Assembly: GCF_000344685.1 (NCBI RefSeq)
Contig: NW_006920420.1
Location: 442,958-506,957, forward strand
From: Gloeophyllum trabeum ATCC 11539
Taxonomy: Eukaryota; Basidiomycota; Agaricomycetes; Gloeophyllales; Gloeophyllaceae
Length of the DNA: 64,000 nucleotides
Reading direction: 5' to 3'
How positions within the stretch are numbered: the first letter of the stretch is position 1; each line of letters starts with the position of its first letter. Under the pieces are notes generated by a model, which worked only from the letters and a program-made list of their open reading frames with translations, made no database searches and was not told the DNA's origin. Of the stretch, positions 10,484-21,711 are shown piece after piece. A program made the translations under genes and the position numbers.

Positions 10484-13400
10484 CTATAGCTTGAGTTCTG
10501 TGAGGACTCGCCGTGCAAGCATCTGGTACTGCCATCCATCCCCTGCTGATCTTCGGAACTGCAATCCGTGGAGGGGAAGCCAAGGTACCTAGCAAACGCA
10601 CGGGTCAGCGGTACCCCAGAATTACGAGGGATATACGACATACTTTTACAATGTTGATTTCAAATCGGACGGCTAGGGTATTAGTGCCAATGCTCTCAAA
10701 CACTTCTCGGTCCACCTCTCCGGTAGGCAACGGCGTTGAGTATCGAGGGCCAGGCGTGGGAGTAGAGGCATAATCACGAGGTATAGGAGGCAACACTTTG
10801 GATGGAGCAGGACTCGCAGAGCGAGGAGTCGTGTCGTCAGCTCCCATCGTCGACGCAGCGTCGGTAACTGTTGACTGAGGCTCGGCTACAACTGTGTGCG
10901 TGTTGGATGACACATTGAAGAAAGATGAAGACCCACTGCTGGCCGTCGCAGTCAGCATTGTAGTACCGGAAGGTCGACTGGGAAGATCCTTCTCCTTGTC
11001 AGTTGAAGACTCCCGATCTTTGCCCTTTTCTTTCTCGGTACGGTCCCGCAATAGCTCTTTGCTCCTGGTGGCGAAAGACAGCTTCGACGCTTTCTTGACG
11101 ATTGACCTTCTAGTCGTACCAGTCCCAGTATCGGTGGAGCCACCAGAGCCTTGTTTACGATGACTACTACGCTGAGGCTGCGGCGTCTGCACAGACGAAA
11201 TGTCGACAGAAGGGATGTGTATGCATTCAAAGCCACTACGCGTCTCACGATATTGCACTGCCATCCGGTCAAGAACCCGTCGTATGTCTGCTTTGATGAC
11301 AGTGGGTGGTTTCGTAGACGTGGTGGCGACACTGGTTTCTCCAGATCACGCAGATGTCACAGGAAATACTAAGAAAAAACGAACCTGAACAAGCCCTTCA
11401 TGAATACCGGCTTGAACTCTTTCTCAGCACCATCCACATCCTCCTCGTCCTGAAGGCCGTTTTGACCATTAACAACTTCACCCTGTTCGTTCGGCTGTTC
11501 CTGCGTTTCCTCTTCCTCATCAGTCCGGCCAATGTATCTATCGCCCATAGGTCTCGGTCCAGACACAGTCCCAAACCCGCTGGATGGTCTGCGATGTCGA
11601 CCAATCGTGCCGCCCGAGAAAAAAGCCGCCCCGGTACTGCTGCGCCGTTCATGTCTTGCAGAACGCCCTTGGGGGTCGAGGATAGTAGCTGCTCGTCGAT
11701 GAACGCCCTTGGTCGGGGTCGTGGGGGTGGTTGGTGACGGTAACTCTGCATCACGGTTAGCCGTGTCCTGGGAAGCTTTCGCGTTGCCCTCAGCTCCCTT
11801 GTCGGCAATGCCGTCCTTCTCGGCATCAACGTCTGCAGAAGCTCGAGGTGACGTCGCGGCTAAAATGCTGCCTCGCTTTCGACCATCGCTTGACCGCCTT
11901 GAATCATCGCCCCTCCCAAGCAAGCTGCCAAACTTCCGTACCAGCGTCGCACCCGCCGCCATCGGGGTTAACAGGGCATTATCATCTCTATTCTCCGGCT
12001 CTTGCTTCTCTGCAAAGGAGCTCAATTCTGGTCCAGCCGTCCTGGGCGGATCCCATGTATCTGCCCTAGGTGGTGAACCCTTCTCATTCAAGGTGCCATG
12101 CTCGTCGATCGTACTATGCCCACCACCTATTCCCGAGAACCAGCCTCTGGAGATCGTAGTGGACGGACGCTGACTGAGACTATGGCTCCGCCTATGCTTC
12201 GAAGGAGCGGGTGCACGGGGGAAACCCGCATTGCCTGAAGGATCGTTGCCGGGCGGGACATCGCCACCTTTGGAGACAGGCATGATACCCGCATCTCGAG
12301 GCCGGGGCTGCATTTGGAAATTGGGCGACGTGGGCGACGGCGTCGCCTGCGCCGCATCGTAGGACATCCCGGAATAGTGTGATGTCTCGGGTGCAGGTAA
12401 TCGAGGCAAAGGCATACTGTAGTCTGCCTTCCCAGGTACAGCATCTTTCTTCGGCACTGCGGGCTGTGAGACGGCCTTCGCACTGGACGGAGGGGGTGCT
12501 GGAGCGTCGGGGCCCGGTGAAGCCGCCTGAGAGGTTTCGAGGGAGATCTGAGAGCTGGCAAAGTGACCCGGGCCGTACACTCTTTCGCGTTCGAGTTTCT
12601 CCCGTGCCAGGTAATACATGGAGACGAGTGGATGGAAGCCGCCAGTGGGATCCGGCGGCTCTCGCTGCAGATCAGTGAGAGAGAGATGCGAGAGATGAGA
12701 TTGCGAGGTGGGAGGAGAATGCGAGGGGGTGCTGGAGGGCGAGGAGGATGGGGAGAAGAATTTCCGACGATAGAAGTCGAAACCAGAGAATCTGCGCGAT
12801 TTCTGCTTGGCGGGAGTTCCACCTTCGTATTTCGAACCGTCGTAGGACAGCGCGACAGATGACGTCGAGAAAGACTCGCCCCACTTTGAGTGCCCATTCC
12901 GTCCATTGGCCATATCCCGTTTCCTCTCCCAATGCTGCACGGCTCTCTGGTACCCATCCGACTCCAGGATATCGATCAGCTTCTTCTCGATCTCCTCCTC
13001 CGTCCCAAACTCGAGGCCCGTCATTTGACGGATTACCGTTCTCTCGAGTTCATCCGGGCGAAGAGGTTCCCGCCTTACCATATGGGGATCAGGCGGTCCA
13101 GGGAAACCTCGCACCATCCAAGGATGGCTCAAGACCTCTGAAAGTGGCGCTCGAGCTGCGGGGTTCGTTACCAACATGCGGGAAAGCAGATGTTTACATT
13201 CTGTTGATAGCAGAGCTGAGTCGACGCAGCATCAGAGCAAAGACCGATGAAGCCGTACCTGCACTGAGCCACACAGGATATTCTACCAATCCCCGCTTGA
13301 TTTTGGCGTGAAGCGCCGGCATGCTTTGGTCGTCGAAGGGAACCTTGCCACAGACAAGAACGTACAAGACAACGCCGAAACTCCAGACGTCGACCTCAGG

Positions 13401-14636
13401 TCCAGTGTACACCTTGGCGTTGAGCAGCTCCGGGGCAGCGAAGTACAGAGAACCGCAGAATGTCCCCAAGTGGTTTGCGGGATCGTACAAGTTAGACAGG
13501 CCGAAATCTATGATTTTGATGTTCCCCGTGTGCGAAATGAGGATATTTTCGATTTTGAGGTCTAGTTAGTGAACGTCAGACAAGGTGCTCGATGAGCACC
13601 GATCCGCATATATCGGGAACTCGAGAAAGCGACTTACCTCGGTGCACGACATTGTTCCGATGACAGTATTCCAATGCACTTCCTATCTGCCTCGCAAACT
13701 TTCTCGCTACTCGTTCCCGCAGCCGACCATGACTGATGATGTAGTCCAACATCTGCCCGCCGTTGATGTATTCCTGCACCATATAGTAGTGATGTTGGTG
13801 TACGATCATCTCGCGCATCCCACATATGTAGGGGTGGTGAAGCAGCATAGATAGTGCAGCCTCCCGTAACGTCCGGATCTCCTTCGAAGCATCCTTGTTG
13901 GCCTGCTTCGCTGCTGCCTCGCCAGACGCGCCGTTCGTCGTGCCGCTCGGCGACGCTCGAGGAAGAATTTTGACGGCAAACTGTACTGCCGTTCCAGCAA
14001 ATCCAATCATCGGACAATATATTCACTCACTTTCTCCCCGGTAATATTGTGATGCGCCAGTTTGACTTTCCCCATACTACCCGCTCCCAGCGTCTTGCTG
14101 AGCGTATAGTCGCCAAGAACACGGTTCGAGCTCCTCTGCTTGCTGGACCCATCCCGCGAGCGATGCTTCGAGCCATCCTCCATCGTGCCTCTCTCGCGTT
14201 CCGGCTGCGTTGGAGGAGTGTAAGCCTGCGGGGGCATGGACACAGGCCTGGGCTTGCTGCTGGGCTCCCTCGATCGCGGCGTGTACGACTGCTGCTGCTG
14301 CGTCTGGGTCGTCGCAGACATCTCTGCTGCCGTGGTCGTCGTGGTCGTATCGGGGCGAATGTCGGGCGTCGGTGTGGAGGGCTTGTCGATCGGTAAGTCG
14401 TACTCGTCGCCGGCAACAACGGTGCCGCCGTGTGAAGGCGTGATCAAGCCGGACTCGGGCTCTGCGTCGTCGCTGTGTGAGTAGGTGGAGGGGGATGTCT
14501 GTGCGGCCAGTCCAGTTGGGTACGCCGTCGTCGGCATGCGCAGCGCTGGCACGTTGTGCGGTTGTTTGACGCGCCAGAGACCGTGCGGGCTGAGTGCGAT
14601 CCTGCGCTTGCAGAAACGCGGAGTTCCTTCGCCCAA
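10484..14636 (-). CDS. KIN1: Kin1/PAR-1 (MARK) family serine/threonine kinase
   Basis: Six exons (14636-14031, 13980-13638, 13561-13259, 13200-11385, 11331-10644, 10588-10484) sum to 3861 nt, 1286 residues. The kinase domain starts near residue 174: glycine loop [12 protein letters not shown], catalytic Lys in [16 protein letters not shown] split by an intron, DFGLSNLY, activation loop [16 protein letters not shown] (the Thr is the usual activating site) and [20 protein letters not shown] disordered Ser/Pro-rich stretch of about 570 residues follows. The C-terminus has KA1-type features: [26 protein letters not shown], then after a low-complexity insert [18 protein letters not shown], ending LTELKL. 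KA1 domains bind acidic phospholipids; fungal Kin1 acts in polarity, septation and exocytosis. The start at 14636 is the first Met in frame; a later Met at 14537 is possible. Confidence 0.93.
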
Positions 14637-17110
14637 TTTGGCTAATGTCTTCCATCACCGACGTCCCTTCCGGCTTCCGAACTGCCTCTATCTCTAAAAC
14701 CCTACTTGGAATTCTGCATTCTGTGACATATATCTTACAGGTTTGAACCTATCCGAACGCCTGCTACGCGACACAAAGACAGAGCAATCTTGAAGACCAC
14801 CGCTCATACGTTTGCATTACTAGCTCAAGGGTAAAAGAAACGGCAGAAAGTAAGGGACTTATATGTTTTGACCCTTTCGAGAACAAATGGACTGAGACTG
14901 ATGAAATTAACGCCCAGAAATAGTGATCGTGATATCGATAGCGAGGCCGACATGGCCATAGTGGTGTCAGTGCATGTCTTGCATCAAAGGCTTTAAATTC
15001 TCCATGCTCCTGCGAGCGCAGTCAAGGGCGTCTCCGAAGAGTTGAAGCTTCCCCGTCTATCTTCTATCCATCTAACCAGAAGAGGCTGAACCTTCCCGCC
15101 CATGTCTACCGACTGCAATCGTTGCCTTGCTGCTCGGTCGGAACCACGTGCTGTCTACACCCTCCGACCCAGTATTGCTTTTGTCCTCCTGCAGATATAT
15201 TCTACCATCCGGTCGTTTTCCTACAAGACAAAAGTACAAAGGCATGGAGATAACTGCTCACATTCTGCAGGCCGCCGGACAACCAGACAGCTGAGCGTGG
15301 CTTCATCATGGAATCCCGGCGGTCCACGGCTGCCCGAGCCACTCACGTCCACGCCATTATGGACGCGTCCAGGCGCTGGAATACATCCGTTGGTTCTTGA
15401 ACCAGGATCTTCGACAGGCTGTTCTTCCTCCACTGACTGAACCCTACGTCTGGGCAATTGGGCACTTCCGGATGTTGTATAGCGCCAGGTATACCAACTA
15501 CCGTGGCTGGACGAGTGCTGGCTGTCTACTGTTTCCATGTTGCCCCAGAAACTGACATGGCACGTTCGAGGTCTCCCGTATTTCACCTCCGCCTAAAAAC
15601 GCCGTCCAATAGCCTCGATTCCCCGAATACTTACGGTGGTCCTTCGCGACATGTTTCAATTGCTGTATATATGACGCACTTAACTGTATGTATAGACAAG
15701 GTGGCTTTGATCACCGACCTAAAGCTGGAACCGCTCCGAGGGGCGACAAGGATAGAACCGAGTCTTCCTCCGGGTTCAAGGTCGAGGATTACTGCGCCTC
15801 TGGATCCACCGCCTCAAGTTCATGTATAGGCTTCAGCTAGTCTGACTGCACCACCAGTCCCACATACTCACGGGCTTTCTTGTGTTCTGTCCTTGCAATC
15901 CTCAGGTACCTGTACCCACTCATACGTCCGGCACTTAGACTGCGGCTTCCTTGGCCAGCTGGAATGTCCCATCAATACCATCGCTCGGACGCTCAGCGTG
16001 ATACTGGGACGTGCACGAAATCCACAGTGGATCTCGGATCGGGCGTCTATGGCTGACTTCATGTGTTTTGAAGCCTCGGCCAATATAAGGGTCCGATGTG
16101 GATGTGGTGGTTTGCTTTGCTTTCATTACTCGCGACTTCCAACGGCTCAAGTCGAGACTTCCTTACTTCTGCCGGCATTGGTTTGATTCCGTTCCTTCCC
16201 GTATGCGCTCAGAATGTTGCTTATAATCACCAATGGCGCAGCGAAGTGTACTGAAGAAGGAAGACTCCCGCAGCCACACCCGGCCTTTCGCGCAATAGTC
16301 TATACGGGGATGTTTTACAAACCTTCGCTGACTTGAGCTGTCTGCGTACCTACCAGTATAGCCCAATGGGTATATTCCGAGTCGTGCACCGCCATCATTC
16401 CTGTTCTTTTTATAAGGACGTGCTCCTGTCATGTCGGGATGATAGCACTCGCCTGGGGTGGCACCGCGATCATCCTCTCGCGTCCGTCCGTACTTGTCTT
16501 ACGCTTTGACTGTTGAGTCGTTTGTTCGCTACTGTCATTGACCATCACCTTTCTTACCCGCATGCTTGACTCAATCGGGATTCGGGGCGCTGGGGTGACG
16601 CTTTCAGAGGGGAATGCTGCCCGCGTGAAGGGTGATGAGGTGGAAACAGTGGTATATGATTTCTCTCTCGTAAGTTCCTCCGCCGTGTGTGAAGGCATAG
16701 AGCATCCGAGAGGGTGCGGCTGCCCGTCGTCTGCAAATAATGGGGTAGCACTGCGATGATACGCCGCTTGGCTGCCAAGTATCGTTCGCGGAGGGGATGA
16801 CTGTCCTGCAGGACGGTCATCCTCACCGTGATGGCTCGCGATCACAGCCCTTGTACCACTATGCAAGGGGCTCGGCGGAGGGCGCCCCTCTGTGACTTTG
16901 GCAGTCAAGCGCCGCGGTGCCAGGGACTTGAAAATTACGATGCAGGTGTCAGGACATCAGCGCCCTGGCATGTTGATACAGCTGCATCAGTACTCGGGGC
17001 TGTCCGGTGTTGATGCACTGATGGGGATAGACTTTGTTTTCTCTAACTGTGACTGGCGATCGCGACACAGCATGATGACGGTACCTCTGGGGAGGGGGGG
17101 AGGGGGGAGG
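14637..17110. other. 2.5-kb stretch without supported gene
   Basis: No gene could be supported. On the plus strand, 15301-15560 is open and reads in part ALEYIRWFLNQDL and EPYVWAIGHF, which looks protein-like but has no Met, partner exon or known family. On the minus strand, 16429-16908 is a 159-codon Ser/Thr/Pro-rich frame of the kind seen in tails of fungal membrane proteins, but no helices lie upstream of it. The stretch ends at the duplicated gap flank. Confidence 0.4.
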
Positions 17111-17641
17111 ATGCGATGCCAGGGGAGATGCGGTGTTTGGTAGGTTTACCCGCGAGCGCGATGATCGCTCGCAAAATCACTGCCCAATCTTTTGTTTATG
17201 AGCCGTGCTAGTGGATGACTTCCCGTAAGCCAAAATCCTAGATTTCGCAGTTCTAAACGCCATCAGCGTACCTGGTCACACTCGCTGCCACGGTGAAATG
17301 GAAAAATAGAACTGTTCCTCCCATCCGTAATGCCAGACCAACGCTCGACGACTGCAAGTCACGACCATGAGGTCGCTTTCCATTTATGGCGAGCGGATCG
17401 CTCAATTTAGCAGGTGCTGATGGCAGGTTTGATACGCGGACCTCAACCGAGGCTAAGCGAGCGTTTAGAGTCGTCTGGAGATTTGGAAAGGGGGTCGACC
17501 CCCCCTGCTAGATTTAAAGTTTAGAGACGGTTTTTGCTCGACGAGCCTCATCAAAACTTGGTCTAAGCGAGAGCGTGACAAGACGGCATCTCGGCTTGAT
17601 GCGTTTAGAGATTTAGAACTGCTCAAAACGCATTCTAAATG
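17111..17641. repeat. 531-bp gap flank duplicated at 18092-18623
   Basis: From ATGCGATGCCAGGGGAGATG onward, this segment matches 18092-18623 base for base except for one base in a G run (five G at about 17490 against six at 18473). It stops exactly where the N run begins, and the other copy begins exactly where the N run ends. The simplest reading is that two overlapping contig ends were placed side by side instead of being merged. It contains the left part of the TIR element annotated at 18193-18641 (left end at 17212). Confidence 0.9.
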
Positions 17642-18091
17642 NNNNNNNNNNNNNNNNNNNNNNNNNNNNNNNNNNNNNNNNNNNNNNNNNNNNNNNNNNN
17701 NNNNNNNNNNNNNNNNNNNNNNNNNNNNNNNNNNNNNNNNNNNNNNNNNNNNNNNNNNNNNNNNNNNNNNNNNNNNNNNNNNNNNNNNNNNNNNNNNNNN
17801 NNNNNNNNNNNNNNNNNNNNNNNNNNNNNNNNNNNNNNNNNNNNNNNNNNNNNNNNNNNNNNNNNNNNNNNNNNNNNNNNNNNNNNNNNNNNNNNNNNNN
17901 NNNNNNNNNNNNNNNNNNNNNNNNNNNNNNNNNNNNNNNNNNNNNNNNNNNNNNNNNNNNNNNNNNNNNNNNNNNNNNNNNNNNNNNNNNNNNNNNNNNN
18001 NNNNNNNNNNNNNNNNNNNNNNNNNNNNNNNNNNNNNNNNNNNNNNNNNNNNNNNNNNNNNNNNNNNNNNNNNNNNNNNNNNNNNNNNNNN
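17642..18091. other. Assembly gap (450 N)
   Basis: A run of undetermined bases of exactly 450. Because identical sequence flanks it on both sides, its size is probably arbitrary. Confidence 0.99.
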
Positions 18092-18192
18092 ATGCGATGC
18101 CAGGGGAGATGCGGTGTTTGGTAGGTTTACCCGCGAGCGCGATGATCGCTCGCAAAATCACTGCCCAATCTTTTGTTTATGAGCCGTGCTAG

Positions 18193-18641
18193 TGGATGAC
18201 TTCCCGTAAGCCAAAATCCTAGATTTCGCAGTTCTAAACGCCATCAGCGTACCTGGTCACACTCGCTGCCACGGTGAAATGGAAAAATAGAACTGTTCCT
18301 CCCATCCGTAATGCCAGACCAACGCTCGACGACTGCAAGTCACGACCATGAGGTCGCTTTCCATTTATGGCGAGCGGATCGCTCAATTTAGCAGGTGCTG
18401 ATGGCAGGTTTGATACGCGGACCTCAACCGAGGCTAAGCGAGCGTTTAGAGTCGTCTGGAGATTTGGAAAGGGGGGTCGACCCCCCCTGCTAGATTTAAA
18501 GTTTAGAGACGGTTTTTGCTCGACGAGCCTCATCAAAACTTGGTCTAAGCGAGAGCGTGACAAGACGGCATCTCGGCTTGATGCGTTTAGAGATTTAGAA
18601 CTGCTCAAAACGCATTCTAAATGCTTACGGGAAGTCATCCA
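18193..18641. mobile_element. 449-bp TIR element (MITE-like)
   Basis: It starts TGGATGACTTCCCGTAAGC and ends with the exact reverse complement, a 19-bp perfect terminal inverted repeat. Internal motifs such as GCAGTTCTAAA and TAAACGC recur near both ends in opposite orientation, so the two halves are partly self-complementary. In the middle lies a short perfect palindrome around TCGA flanked by runs of G and C (18473-18489). No transposase is encoded; a 139-codon frame across it is not protein-like. No clear target-site duplication was found, so the superfamily is open. A second, partial copy lies at 17212-17641 because of the gap duplication. Confidence 0.7.
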
Positions 18642-19315
18642 GTCATTTAACATGTATGTTCTCGTTGATGGTCGACGTTGTCTGTCGCGTGGGGTCGGCA
18701 GATACCAGTCTGAAACAAGCCCGCGAAAGCCGACTGGTGTCGTACGTATGCAAGTTTGCGGGTTGATATCTGATCGAACACAGTTGAACCAATGTCGAAA
18801 TGTTCTTGCTTGCTCTTCACACTCGTGAATAACGTTTCAGAGTCTATACGATTGATCCATTTCGGCTCTATGTTGTAGCTTACCTCGAGGACGAAAGCAG
18901 CTGGAGAAGTCTGCCATTTTGAGGCCAAAGCCGATGACGGCGGAGTTTGGAAGCAGATTGACTTCAAAGTTCCTGCATATTCATCCTCTGTCATCTTCCG
19001 CGAGTGTCTGTAAAATATGCGTGCACATGGCCTCGCTGCTGCGTTTAGACATAACGATGCGCGCACAGGCCGGAGTAATATACAGTAAGAAGACGAAATT
19101 GTGTGCATTGCCTGTGGCGGTTCATCAAGATCACCTCGGGAGTTCGCGAAGCGCACAATCATGCTCGCTTCTCCGCCAAATGGGTTCTGTCCATACCCAT
19201 CCGGAGATGCAGACCACCCGCGGTAGGCCGTGCTACAAAACCCATCTTGCGACGCGGAGAAACACCAGATTTGACCCTACGAGGCCATCTTATCAGGTCG
19301 TCCTCTGCGACGTCC
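18642..19315. other. Upstream region of seven-helix copy B
   Basis: About 670 bp. On the minus strand, 18972-18884 is bounded by a good acceptor (ATGCAG) and donor (GTAAGC) and reads in part LLPNSAVIGFGLKMADFSS, so it may be an exon or exon relic of an unknown gene; no partner exons were recognised. The rest shows nothing I can support. Confidence 0.3.
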
Positions 19316-20797
19316 ATGGGCCAGCTACCGCTCGAGGTCGCCAATGTCCTCTCGGTGTGGTTTGAGGTGAGTACACTTTTGCTGCCGTCGCCCGGACGTA
19401 GAGCTGACAGAAGGCCGGACGCAGACGCTGCTGTATGGTACGCACTATCGAAAGTCTAGAAAGGTCAACCGTCTGCTCACGAGTATTGTTGCAGGTATAT
19501 ACTTCAGCCTGTTCTTCGAGAGTGTCTATGTCATCATGAAGAAGAAGCGGACAAAGACGCTGCCCGCCAAGGTCAGCCCCCCCTCCCGCACCTTCCCTGA
19601 GACGTCTCATATCTACTCATTCGTATAGCTGTTCTTTGCGGCGACCGTTGTCATGTTCCTTCTCGCGACAGTCCACATAGGTATGTGAGAGTCATTCTGA
19701 TTTGATCCCTCAATTAATCCGTCACTAGCCATCAGCTTGTACCGCTTACTTCGGGGCTATGTCTGGCTGGCCAGCGACCCAGGACCAGTCGCCTACTTTG
19801 CGGATTACCATCGATGGGACAACGTCGCGAACGAAGTGATCAGTGGTATCCAAACGTGGATCGGAGACTCGCTTGTAGTGAGTTTCAAGAGAACCTCGCG
19901 AGTACTCGGCGTTCTGACGGAATATGGTGCAGATTTACCGCTGCTTCATCGTCTGGAGCCGGAACTACTACGTCGTCGCCGTACCGAGCGTATTGCTCGT
20001 CCTCAGCGTCAGTACGTGCAACCAACCCTATCAGTGCTCCCCGATCACCAATCACTGACGGTCCTCCCTACTTAGTCGGCAATTGCATGGTCTTCCAGAT
20101 CTTCAACTCCAAGGACGTCGACGGCCTCTTCTCCGTACCCCTCCAGACGTGGGTCAACCTGATCTACTCCGCGACGTTCGCTCAGAACACGCTCACGACG
20201 GGCTTCATCGCGTACCGCATCTGGCGGCAGGACTGGGAGACGCGCCAGGTGCTCGGCCCGGGGTCGTACCGCGGCGCGGCGAGCCTCCTTCCGAGCGTGC
20301 GCGTGATCATCGAGAGCGCGATGATATACGCGCTCGAGGTGCTCGTCCTCATCATTCTCTACGCCATTGGGCACAACGGGGAGTATGTGTTACAGGCGGC
20401 GGTGACGCCTACAGTCGGTACGTGCGTTTCTCTGCTTCGGATCGGTCCAGCGATTTACAGACATCGAACAGGGATTGTGTTCACGATGATCACCGTGCGC
20501 CTCGCCATGCAAAGTTCCGAGGCGCTCATGACGACCGAGCGCCCGAGCATGGTCCGCTCTTTCCGCGCCGCGCCTCGGAACGACGTGCACCTCGCCACCA
20601 CCATCGGCCACTCGAGCGATCGGGAGCTCGAGAACTGCCGCAAGATGGGAAGGGACAGTGAGCTCTTCCAGCTCAATTCCGTGGGGACGCAGCAGGCGCA
20701 TGACGAATTCGACGTGCCGTTGTCGCATATATTATCCCCGGGCACGTCGGGGTCGTCCGCGGATGACGAGATCAAGCAGGGGCAGCAGGAAGTGTGA
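19316..20797 (+). CDS. Seven-helix fungal membrane protein, copy B (intact)
   Basis: Eight exons: 19316-19366, 19425-19437, 19495-19571, 19629-19680, 19729-19877, 19933-20011, 20076-20417, 20472-20797. They sum to 1089 nt, 362 residues. The protein starts MGQLPLEVANVLSVWFE and has about seven hydrophobic segments: LLYGIYFSLFFESVYVI, FFAATVVMFLLATVHI, VISGIQTWIGDSLVIY, YYVVAVPSVLLVLSVIG, WVNLIYSATFAQNTL, MIYALEVLVLIILYAIG and TPTVGIVFTMITVRL. Diagnostic blocks are LRGYVWLASDPGPVAYF, FNSKDVDGLFSVPLQTW and YRIWRQDWETR. The C-terminal tail of about 100 residues is charged and ends SSADDEIKQGQQEV. Exon lengths match copy A through exon 7, and copy C (24200-27283) is a broken relative. Exon 7 is noticeably GC-rich. 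Function is unknown; a sensor role is only a guess from topology. Confidence 0.88.
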
Positions 20798-21234
20798 GCG
20801 GCGTCCCTTGCTGTGGCGGTGTCGTCCTCGATAGTGTGGTACTGAAGTCGCAACCCGCGCCCGACGGATGCGTGCCCAACGGGGAATAAGGTGCGCAGCG
20901 TCCTCGGGGGGCGCTGGCTCGCCCGAGGCTCCCCTCACGCAGGGAGCGGGGAATGTATCGGAAGCGGGGGCAAGGCGTCTCCTGGAGGCACGATGTGGTA
21001 ATGTAAATCAATATGTGATATAATTGTATAACTATGAAAAGATCAATATAATCATGATAGGAGCTCACGTAAATTTTTTTACCTCGAAGCGCAGGAAACG
21101 TTACCTCATGAAGTTTGAAATGTACTGAAGGGGTGCCAGGAATGCACCTGGAGTATTCCTCCTGTCCTGCACCTGGGGATAAAACCTTTGACGACTGTCG
21201 ACTATTTTACACAAATGACGGATAAATCTGACAA
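20798..21234. other. Intergenic between copy B and unknown ORF
   Basis: About 440 bp separating the 3' ends of two convergent frames. It contains an AT-rich part (21000-21080) likely to carry polyadenylation signals. No gene or repeat is supported. Confidence 0.4.
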
Positions 21235-21711
21235 CTACTCCTGGCTGGTGGTCTGTACGTCCCTAGCAAGTCTATTATACTCCACCTCACACAGGTCGTT
21301 CTCGAAGTCTTGAATCTCGCCCCAGTCATAGATTCCATCGTACTCCGTCAAACCAAATTCATTCCACCACTTCACTCTTTTCCCAAATTGTGCTGCAACG
21401 AGCTTGCGCATGCGCTGGATGTATGGCTCCACGGCGCCGCATGAGCCAGTGACCTTCGAGGAGAAGCGCATAAATTTCCACCCTTGGTACGGGATTATAG
21501 GACGTTCTCCGAGGAGGACTTCGATGCAGACGCCGTATGGAAAACGGCTTGCATACAGGTTCACGTTGGGATCGTCCTTGAATTCCTTCTCGATATCTCC
21601 GATCACACAGGCCCAACGCTCCATGTCGCTGGCGCGGTCTTTGGCCAGGCGGGGAATCATGTCGAAGCCGACGTCCATGCCCATGACTGACACGCTTTGA
21701 CTATCGCACAC
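21235..21711 (-). CDS. Hypothetical protein, 158 codons
   Basis: An uninterrupted frame of 158 residues with balanced composition, several Trp/Tyr residues and no hydrophobic helix: MGMDVGFDMIPRL, GERPIIPYQGWKFMRFSSK, AAQFGKRVKWWNEFG, YDGIYDWGEIQDFEN. It resembles small soluble proteins of unknown function that occur in many copies in agaricomycetes, but I cannot name a domain. The first Met is at 21711; the Met at 21681 (MGMDVGFD) is an equally good start. It lies between the intact copy B and transposon-rich DNA. Whether it is expressed cannot be told. Confidence 0.5.
   Translation of the reverse strand: MCDSQSVSVMGMDVGFDMIPRLAKDRASDMERWACVIGDIEKEFKDDPNVNLYASRFPYGVCIEVLLGERPIIPYQGWKFMRFSSKVTGSCGAVEPYIQRMRKLVAAQFGKRVKWWNEFGLTEYDGIYDWGEIQDFENDLCEVEYNRLARDVQTTSQE

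Noticed and set aside
8485..14636. The oxygenase as part of a secondary-metabolite cluster
   Set aside because: Its neighbours are a polarity kinase and an unknown membrane protein, with no backbone enzyme in reach.
16429..16908. 159-codon Ser/Thr/Pro-rich minus-strand frame
   Set aside because: It could be the tail of a membrane protein, but no helices or splice-linked exons were found, so it is not called as a gene.
17613..18161. Open frames spanning the N run
   Set aside because: They consist of undetermined bases and carry no information.
18234..18653. 139-codon minus-strand frame near the gap
   Set aside because: It covers almost the entire TIR element, including its palindrome and both ends, so it is a chance frame in a repeat.
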